From Calamus simplicifolius (taxonomy: Eukaryota; Streptophyta; Magnoliopsida; Arecales; Arecaceae): a stretch of DNA of 64,000 bases. Made by a program: the position numbers and the translations under genes. The notes under the pieces were generated by a model that was not told the origin of the DNA, did not search any database, and saw nothing but the letters and a program-made list of their open reading frames with translations. Location of the stretch: the NCBI GenBank assembly GCA_900491605.1, contig UESW01005036.1, positions 207,303-271,302 of the forward strand, written 5' to 3'. Shown in pieces: positions 58,467-64,000 of the stretch. Every line of letters starts with the position of its first letter. Position 1 is the stretch's first letter.

Positions 58467-58510
58467 ATGTGAGTTAACATCTGCTCCTGTACTATTTTCT
58501 TACACATCTC

Positions 58511-59060
58511 CCGATTATAAAATATGAAAGCAATTAGTGAGGATGCTCGAGGCTAGCTATCGAAAGAAATTTCATAGCATATCGTGGGAAGCCGATGGGT
58601 ATCGGAGATCCGTAACTTAACTCTGCGAAAGAGGACCTAAAGTCCCAGCAAGGTTGGTAGAAGAGGATATAGTAGAAAGCAATCAAAAGAAATAAAGGTA
58701 ATTTTGTTAAAAATTAATTTATCAGATTATCACAGCTCTAGTAACATGGATAATATTTATTTTATGAGATCTAGATTACTTATTATGAGATAATTTGGAT
58801 TACCAAAGATTGTCATTCAAAATATGATTATATAATAGATCTTATTTAAATTATCAGTAATATGGATGGATTAGGTTACCACTGCTGTTTAAAAAGATTT
58901 TTTTAAATTAAACGTTCCGTTGGTTTATTTCGGTTTCAGTTTTGAAGTGGGTTTAAATAATAGAGTTGTTTTCCTACGTTTTCGGTAGTTTTAATAATGG
59001 CGAACTAGCGATGATGAAACAATAGCCGTCCACGTGGAAGATCTCAACCCCTCCCTCGAT
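58511..59060. other. Upstream region of POLD4
   Basis: Mostly non-repetitive. It ends in a more GC-balanced segment (ccgtccacgtggaagatctc at about 59,027) that contains a CACGTG G-box core at 59,030-59,035. Confidence 0.45.
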
Positions 59061-59068
59061 TATATAAA
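59061..59068 (+). promoter_or_regulatory. TATA box of POLD4
   Basis: TATATAAA lies 60 bp before the start codon. A transcription start about 30 bp downstream would leave a short leader ending agagagagATGGC. Confidence 0.6.
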
Positions 59069-59127
59069 GGAAAGAGTTATCCTTTTATTTATCAAAAGAA
59101 TTTTTTTGTTTTTCGAAGCAGAGAGAG

Positions 59128-59332
59128 ATGGCACCGGGCGCCATCAAGGACTTCTACCGGCAAAGGAAGAAGGGCGGCGCCGCCTCGTCCTCCACCAGGA
59201 AGAAATCCGGCAAGTCCCGGGGCCGCGGTGCCGCCGCGAAAGCCAAAGCGGCCCAGACCCCTTCTGTCGTTCCCCACGGCGATGGTCGGTCACATCTTTT
59301 CTCCATCCAAAACCCTAAACCTAACACGAGTC

Positions 59333-59373
<41 letters not shown>

Positions 59374-59680
59374 TTCGGTGGTAATTCCAAACGACTGTTT
59401 TTTTTTTTTTTTTTTTTTGTTGGTTTCCTCGTTAGATGATTATGGACAAGAGGAGGAGAAACTTCGGCAGTTCGACATGGACATGAGATACGGGCCGTGC
59501 ATCGGCCTCCCCCGCCTCCAGCGCTGGGAGCGCGCCTCCGCAATGGGCCTCCACCCGCCGCCGGACGTCGGCGAGCTCCTCCGCCGCCGCTCGTCGGAGG
59601 CGGAGCTCCACCGTCGCCCGTGGAATCCAAAGACTAAACCTAACCCCGCGCTGGAGTGCCTCTGGGATTGCCGAGGTTAG
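59128..59680 (+). CDS. POLD4: DNA polymerase delta subunit 4 (p12), two exons
   Basis: Small accessory subunit that stabilises replicative DNA polymerase delta in the nucleus. Exon 1 is 59,128-59,284 and exon 2 is 59,436-59,680. The 151-bp intron has GT-AG ends (GATG|GTCGGT, TTAG|ATGATTAT). The joined frame is 402 nt, 133 residues plus TAG; the human protein is 107. Exon 1 encodes MAPGAIKDFYRQRKKGG and then a basic Ser/Lys/Arg/Ala-rich region. Exon 2 encodes the conserved core LRQFDMDMRYGPCIGLPRLQ and RWERASAMGLHPPPDV, a close match to the family signature YGPCxGxxRLxRWxRAxxLGLxPPP. The N-terminal IKDFY resembles the degenerate PCNA-binding motif of human p12 (ITDSY). High third-position GC is usual for monocot genes. 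The intron carries a telo-box, a (TA)n run and a T run. Confidence 0.92.
59310..59318 (+). promoter_or_regulatory. telo-box in POLD4 intron 1
   Basis: AAACCCTAA, 26 bp after the donor site. Telo-boxes near the 5' end are common in plant replication and translation genes expressed in dividing cells (established knowledge). Confidence 0.55.
59336..59372. repeat. (TA)n microsatellite in POLD4 intron
   Basis: About 17 TA units, followed at about 59,398-59,418 by a run of about 20 T near the branch/pyrimidine region. Both are slippage-prone. Confidence 0.9.
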
Positions 59681-60689
59681 AGAGAAAAATCACCAAATCT
59701 TTATTCTTGGATCAAGAAAAGGTAATCCTTATAAGTTTGTTTACAGGAAACAGAAAACGAAAAAGAAAAAATCTTAGCAGCGAAGCAGATAGTTACCAGC
59801 TTTTCTTTTTTCTTTATGATTTGACTACCATAGCTTTGACTATTGGTTTTTTTTTTTTGGTACAACGCTTTGACTATTGGTTGATTGCAAGTGTCAAAAT
59901 TGATGGCTTTTTTCGATGCTGCCCTGTTTTTGTATGTGAATTGAGGTTGTGAGGGCTAATCTAATTAATGGTACCAATTAAGTTATCCTAATTATCAAGA
60001 GGAATGGAATTTGAAATTAGCTAATAAGATCCAGCGTTGTCAGACGCAAAGCACCAAGATTGGTTCTTCTGATATACCCAAAGCGAAAAGGCCATGCGCT
60101 TCCGATCCTATCATCCTCAATGAAAGTTTAAGAATGCACTTTCTTAATAACTAATATTTAAAATAAAATAATGATAATTTTATTAAAAATAAAAGCATTT
60201 CATCAAATTATTAAATATATATATATATTATTATTAATTATTTATTTTTAAAAAATATGCATCTTTCACTCAAGTATATATTGCATTTATGTTTCAATTT
60301 TTTTTTTTTTTTTGCACTCTAGTGCTCTAAATAATAATAATAATTTTTTTTGCACTTTTTTAAAATCAAAATTGATAATAAGATTAAAAAATTTTAAGTA
60401 TAATAGATACATTTGAGGTGCAACTCGGGCTCATGAAAGTCGGGTTTTTCTCAACCCTAACCATATTTATAAAATATCAACCCTAACCCTAACCTTATTT
60501 ATAAAACCTCAATCCTAACCCTATTTTTAAAAATCGGGTTCGGATTGAGTTTCGGGTTGATAAGGAAAAAAAAAATATTTTTTAAAAGTAAATAAACACC
60601 GAATTATGGATCTCAAAGATGAAAAAAATAAAATTCCTTGTTGAATGCATAAGCTGACTCGGGGCTTTAATATTATATTAAAAAAAGTC
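59681..60689. other. POLD4 3' flank and intergenic
   Basis: No gene. Poly(T) tracts near 59,848 and 60,299-60,313. At 60,452-60,525 several ccctaacc words occur (caaccctaaccctaacc), mixed with gggtt words on both sides. Confidence 0.45.
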
Positions 60690-60779
60690 TTATCTAACAC
60701 AAAGAAGAGGAGGAGGTGCTATAAACAAAGAAGAGAAGGAGGCGGGAAGTAAAACGAAATGTACGGATGATCCGCCTTT

Positions 60780-62069
60780 ATGTTTGTTCTTTTTCTCGCA
60801 TGCGATCGACGGACTTGTCCTCCTCGTTCTCAAGTTGGTCATCTCGTGGTGGAGCCTTGGCGGCCCGATTTCGTTCCGGCTGAGGATGCTCTGCAATCGG
60901 CATTGGTCGGGGGCGAGATTCAAAGGCCGGGGTTCCCCTTTCTAGCAGCAATTTTCATATGAACATGTTGATTCTATCTGCCCGAACTGTGATCACTCCA
61001 TTTGTCAGGACCATGTTCGTCCTCCTTGGAACCGGGTTCCCTTGCGGTGGCTCCTCTGTTTGGGCCATGTATGGCTGCACTTCGTCACCGGAAGGCGTCC
61101 CCTGCTTTGGTGAAGGAGGGGGCGTCATCGGGTCTTGCCTCGGCAGTGGAGGAGCTGGGTAAGGTTCAAGCTGAAGTTTTGGGTGATAATGAGGGCTGGA
61201 GGGTGCCACGGAAGGTAGCTCGGACAAGGTCTGACCCTTCGTCCTCCCCTCAGAATGTTGGGTTTGTTAATACTGTGAACATGAAGGAGAAGGAGCCGTG
61301 CCGGGTGTCTTCTAACGTGCCGGCTACTGTTCATTCTGAAATTGATTGTTCTGATCCTCCCGTGGGCTCAGCTGAGGGATCTCTGCATGATGGTCTTCCC
61401 TTCAATTATCAGAAGTCCTTGAAGGGGAGTAGGAGAATGAACCATTCTGAGGTTCAGATTGAGAAGGGAAGCTCCTCTGAAGCTGTGTTCCATTTTATGG
61501 CTAAACATTCAGATGAGCTGAATGTTAATTCCCCAGGGACTCTGAGTGCTAAGTCTCCTCCTCTCAGTGGGTCTCATCTGAAGGAGGGTGAGAAGGTGAC
61601 TTCTAATCCCTTTTCTCTCACTGGATCGGATCGTTGGGCCGGACGCTCTAAGGTCCGGGTGGATGCCAATCCAGCCTCGCTGAAGCGGGCTAGGGCTGTT
61701 GAGGGCATAGGGCCTCAAGTGTCCCCTAAGGACTCTAAAGGTAAAGGTAAAGGCCGGGCTACTTCTGTAGGTAAGGGCCCATCCAGGGTTGCTGTTAATC
61801 CTATGGGGACTGACCTCACTCATGGATTGGATGATCATGAGTTTGCTGTCCTAGCACTGAAAGATGCCTTAGCTGGATCCCCCTCTGTCTCTCGGGGAGG
61901 TGAATCTCCGCCTAAGGATCAGAGCGATGTTGCTCCCATAGAGTCTGCTCAGTCGGTACCTATTATCCAGTCAGTGTATCAGTTGCCGGATCAGGGATTC
62001 CAGATACAGAGTTCTGATTCGGGAGCCAACACAGATATGGTAATATCGGGGGACCAGACTGAAGCCTAG
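60780..62069 (+). pseudogene. LINE ORF1, degenerate
   Basis: The first part (60,780-60,962) has VEPWRPDFVPAEDALQSALV, typical of the DUF4283 RNA-binding-like region of plant L1 ORF1. In a neighbouring frame near 60,960-61,010 is YEHVDSICPNC followed by HSICQDHV, a CCHC zinc knuckle that seems to have lost a few residues after the second Cys. From 61,002 an open stretch of 355 codons reads FGPCMAALRHRKAS (compare the YGPWMxxxRRR element) and then a Ser/Pro/Lys-rich C-terminal part with no domain. It stops TAG at 62,069, 22 bp before ORF2. Confidence 0.65.
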
Positions 62070-62091
62070 GCTTCTTGTCCTTTTGTTTGCT

Positions 62092-62990
62092 ATGAAGATC
62101 CTCATTTGGAATGTTCGTGGAGCACTGAAACCTTCTTTTCAGTCCTTCTTTGGAAGGCTTTTGCAAAATCATCATTTTGATATATGTGTTTTATTGGAAA
62201 CTCGGTTGTCGGGTCTTAGTCTTCAGCGGTTTCGGAGGCGTATTTCCTGCAATTGGTCTTCCTATGCTGTGGAAGCTAATGGGCTCTCTAGGGGTATTAT
62301 GGCTCTTTGGCGGAACCCTGCTATTCGTGTTGATACGTTTCACCAGTGCACTAGCAGGTGGCCTTGGTTATTTCGGAGGGTATCGCTTCGCCCTGGTTGC
62401 TTTTGGGTGTCTATGCCAGCATTGATTTTCGCCAGCGGCGCGATCTTTGGTCGGAGATTCTTACTTTGTTAGGACAAGGGTTCCCGACCCTAGTTGCTGG
62501 TGATTTCAACTGTATTATTGATGCTACTGAGAAGCGCGTGGGACGTCGTTTTGTTGATTCTCCGAACTCCAAAGAGTTTCGTTCCTTTATATCTGCAGAT
62601 GGTCTTCTTGATCTAGGGTTCTCGGGTCCGCAGTTTACTTGGTGCAATAATCGGAACGTTACTGCAAGGGTTTGGGAGCGGTTGGATCGGGCTTTGGCTT
62701 CCCCTTCCTGGATGCAGTCCTTTTCCTGCGCCACTACTTCTCATCTCCCGCGTATTGCATCGGACCATTGTCCCCTTCTTATTTCTACAGAATTGTCTTC
62801 TTATCGGAGGGGGCCTTTTAGGTTTGAGCAGTTTTGGTCCTGTTATTCGTCGACTCGGTATTTGATAAATCAGGTGTGGCGGATGCCAGTTAGAGGGAAC
62901 TCTGCTTACCGTCTCTCTCGCCGCTTAGAGCTTCCAAAACGTAGGCTATTGGGGTGGTCTAGAAGAGAGGTGGGGGACCTCATGCAGTAA
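62092..62990 (+). pseudogene. LINE ORF2 endonuclease domain
   Basis: Starts MKILIWNVRGALKPSF at 62,092. Endonuclease motifs in order are NVRG, LLETRLSG, then after a frameshift near 62,400 VYASIDFRQR, LVAGDFNCIID, FTWCNNRN, RLDRALASPSW and the catalytic SDHCPLLI. A TAA at 62,988-62,990 interrupts the frame; the next codons (IQDVERDITTLQ) continue the protein, so CAA to TAA is likely. Confidence 0.88.
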
Positions 62991-64000
62991 ATTCAGGATG
63001 TTGAGAGGGACATTACTACCTTGCAGGTGAAGGAGGATGCAGAGGGACTTTTATCTGATTCTGATCTTCCTTCTCTTAGAAGGTGTTTGGCGTTGCATCA
63101 CTCCTTGCTTCGTCAGCAGGAGATTTACTGGAGGCAGCGGTCCCGAATATAGTGGATTAAGGATGGTGATAGAAATACTAGGTTCTTTCACCAGGCTACT
63201 GTTGCTAGGCGTGCTGCTAATCGGATCCAGTGTATGAGGGATGAGGCTGGTAACGTCCTTGTAGAAGATGGGGCTATTCGGGAGCAAGTTTTCTAGTTCT
63301 TTCAGTCTCGATGGTCGGAGGTGTCTGGTTCTGATTCCCCCATTATCTCTGCTATCTGGACTGCCAGGGTTTCTGAGAGTGAAAATGGTCTTCTGGTTCG
63401 GGAGATTTTGCCAAAGGAGATTCGTTCAGCGGTTTGGGCTTTGGCTCCTGACAAAGCTCCTGGTCCTGATGGCTTTCCGCCTTTCTTCTTCCGCTATTAT
63501 TGGGATATAGTTGGGCATGATGTTATATTGGCTATTCAGTCTGTTTTTTCTGCTAGATCTATTCCTCCTGATTGGCAGCGGACCTTTCTTGCCCTTATTC
63601 CGAAAAGAGCTAATGCGTTGCTCCCCCAGCACTTCAGGCCGATTAGCTTGTGTACTACCCTATATAAAGTATGCGCTCTGATCTTGGTTACTAGACTGCA
63701 GGGCGTGATTCCCCGTCTCATTGCTCCGGAGCAGGGTGCCTTCATTTGTGGGCGCAGTATCACTGATAATGCTCTTATTGCCCAGGAGTTTATGCATGAC
63801 CTTCAGCGTGCCACTCGTCGTCATTCTCTTATGGCAATCCAGCTTGATATGGAAAGAGCTTATGATAGGATGAGCTGGGTTTTTCTGCGATATACGCTGA
63901 GGGTTTTTGGATTTGTGGACCTATTCATTGATTGGGTTATGGCTTGTGTCCAAGGGCCTACTTTCTCTATTATTATCAACGGTAGTCCGACGGATTTTTT
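62991..64000 (+). pseudogene. LINE ORF2 linker and reverse transcriptase start
   Basis: The same frame as the endonuclease continues with stops at 63,150-63,152 (RSRI-TAG-WIKDGDRNTRFFH) and 63,294-63,296 (EQVF-TAG-FFQSRW), each at a position where the family has Gln. Reverse transcriptase blocks follow: APDKAPGPDGFPPFFFRYYW, FLALIPKRANA, FRPISLCTTLYKV, EQGAFICGRSITDNALIAQE and motif A QLDMERAYDRMSW. The window ends at INGSPTDF. Confidence 0.9.

Larger units (their letters stand above)
56400..58510 (-). mobile_element. Truncated Ty1/Copia element, 3' half
   Basis: On the minus strand, from right to left: a linker ending VESE-stop-KKEWLVAIQEEIGA (about 58,260); reverse transcriptase (ARLVVKGFGQKKGIDFKEIF, QLDVKTAFLHGDLEEKIYME, SLYGLKQAPRQWYKK); catalytic box YVDNM at about 57,728-57,714 instead of YVDDM; the AxGSLMYAM-type block (VESLIYAMVCTKPDISYAVG); and RNase H remnants to LHKNP-like CKNPTFHFKSKHIYVRYYWI and INKNGADMLTK. 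A purine tract and TGTTGGGCCC at about 56,680 mark the start of the 3' LTR, whose far end is uncertain. Gag, protease and integrase are absent and several frames are broken. Confidence 0.85.
60690..64000 (+). mobile_element. L1-type LINE, runs off the window
   Basis: ORF1-like sequence is followed by ORF2 with apurinic-type endonuclease and the start of the reverse transcriptase. Reading frames carry deletions, one frameshift and at least three nonsense changes, so this copy is inactive. The 3' end and the YADD box lie beyond 64,000, so its target duplication cannot be checked here. Confidence 0.9.

Noticed and set aside
59154..59630. 158-codon minus-strand frame over POLD4
   Set aside because: It is antisense to both POLD4 exons and reads through the TA and T runs. 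The plus strand has the conserved protein and splice sites.
60452..60525. Interstitial telomere repeat
   Set aside because: Only two or three ccctaa units, and the plant form is CCCTAAA. The text looks like a decayed repeat instead.
61955..62175. Separate small gene between LINE ORF1 and ORF2
   Set aside because: The spacing and both flanking frames fit a normal LINE intergenic gap. The minus-strand frame is a shadow.

Overview
The window looks like repeat-rich nuclear DNA of a flowering plant, probably a monocot. The visible genes have short exons with GT-AG introns and belong to plant families: cytokinin histidine phosphotransfer proteins (AHP/HPt), DNA polymerase delta subunit 4, and a captured ACT-domain (ACR) gene. 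The rest is plant transposable elements: Ty3/Gypsy of Tat type with an antisense ORF, Ty1/Copia, L1 and RTE LINEs, a CACTA element, Tourist-like MITEs and TRIMs. The species cannot be fixed from sequence alone. No rRNA, tRNA or CRISPR array was seen.

Left part (1-18,052): AT-rich, gene-poor DNA. It holds a decayed L1 LINE (about 3,900-4,930), three miniature LTR elements (2,351-2,853; about 5,159-5,590; 5,949-6,314), exons 4-6 of an AHP gene (11,107-11,523), an RTE LINE remnant inserted in its 3' flank, a fourth TRIM with an inverted-repeat tail (13,583-14,360), and a Tourist-like MITE with a TAA target duplication (17,069-17,415).

Centre (18,053-48,780): a direct tandem segmental duplication of a unit of roughly 6 kb. 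The three junctions share TTAGTA. Copy A (18,053-31,432) was invaded by a 7.2-kb CACTA element (20,508-27,739) that carries fragments of two host genes; copy B keeps the clean empty site. Copy B (31,433-48,780) was invaded by an 11.6-kb Gypsy element (31,972-43,553) whose gag-pol and antisense ORF are broken. That element is flanked by a direct repeat of about 280 bp instead of a normal short target duplication. A third, partial copy C (51,596-52,252) lies just upstream of a second AHP-like gene.

Right part (48,781-64,000): a six-exon AHP-like pseudogene (52,626-55,490) with isoleucine where the phosphorylated histidine should be and several frameshifts, a truncated minus-strand Copia element (about 56,400-58,510), an apparently intact two-exon POLD4 gene (59,128-59,680), and an L1 LINE with decayed ORF1 and ORF2 that runs off the window end.

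Only POLD4, and possibly the AHP gene near 11 kb, look like functional protein genes. The most unusual material is the tandem duplication with reciprocal transposon insertions, the gene-carrying CACTA, the histidine-less HPt pseudogene, and TRIM LTRs that carry a plant U-snRNA-type upstream element and a TATA box at Pol III-like spacing.
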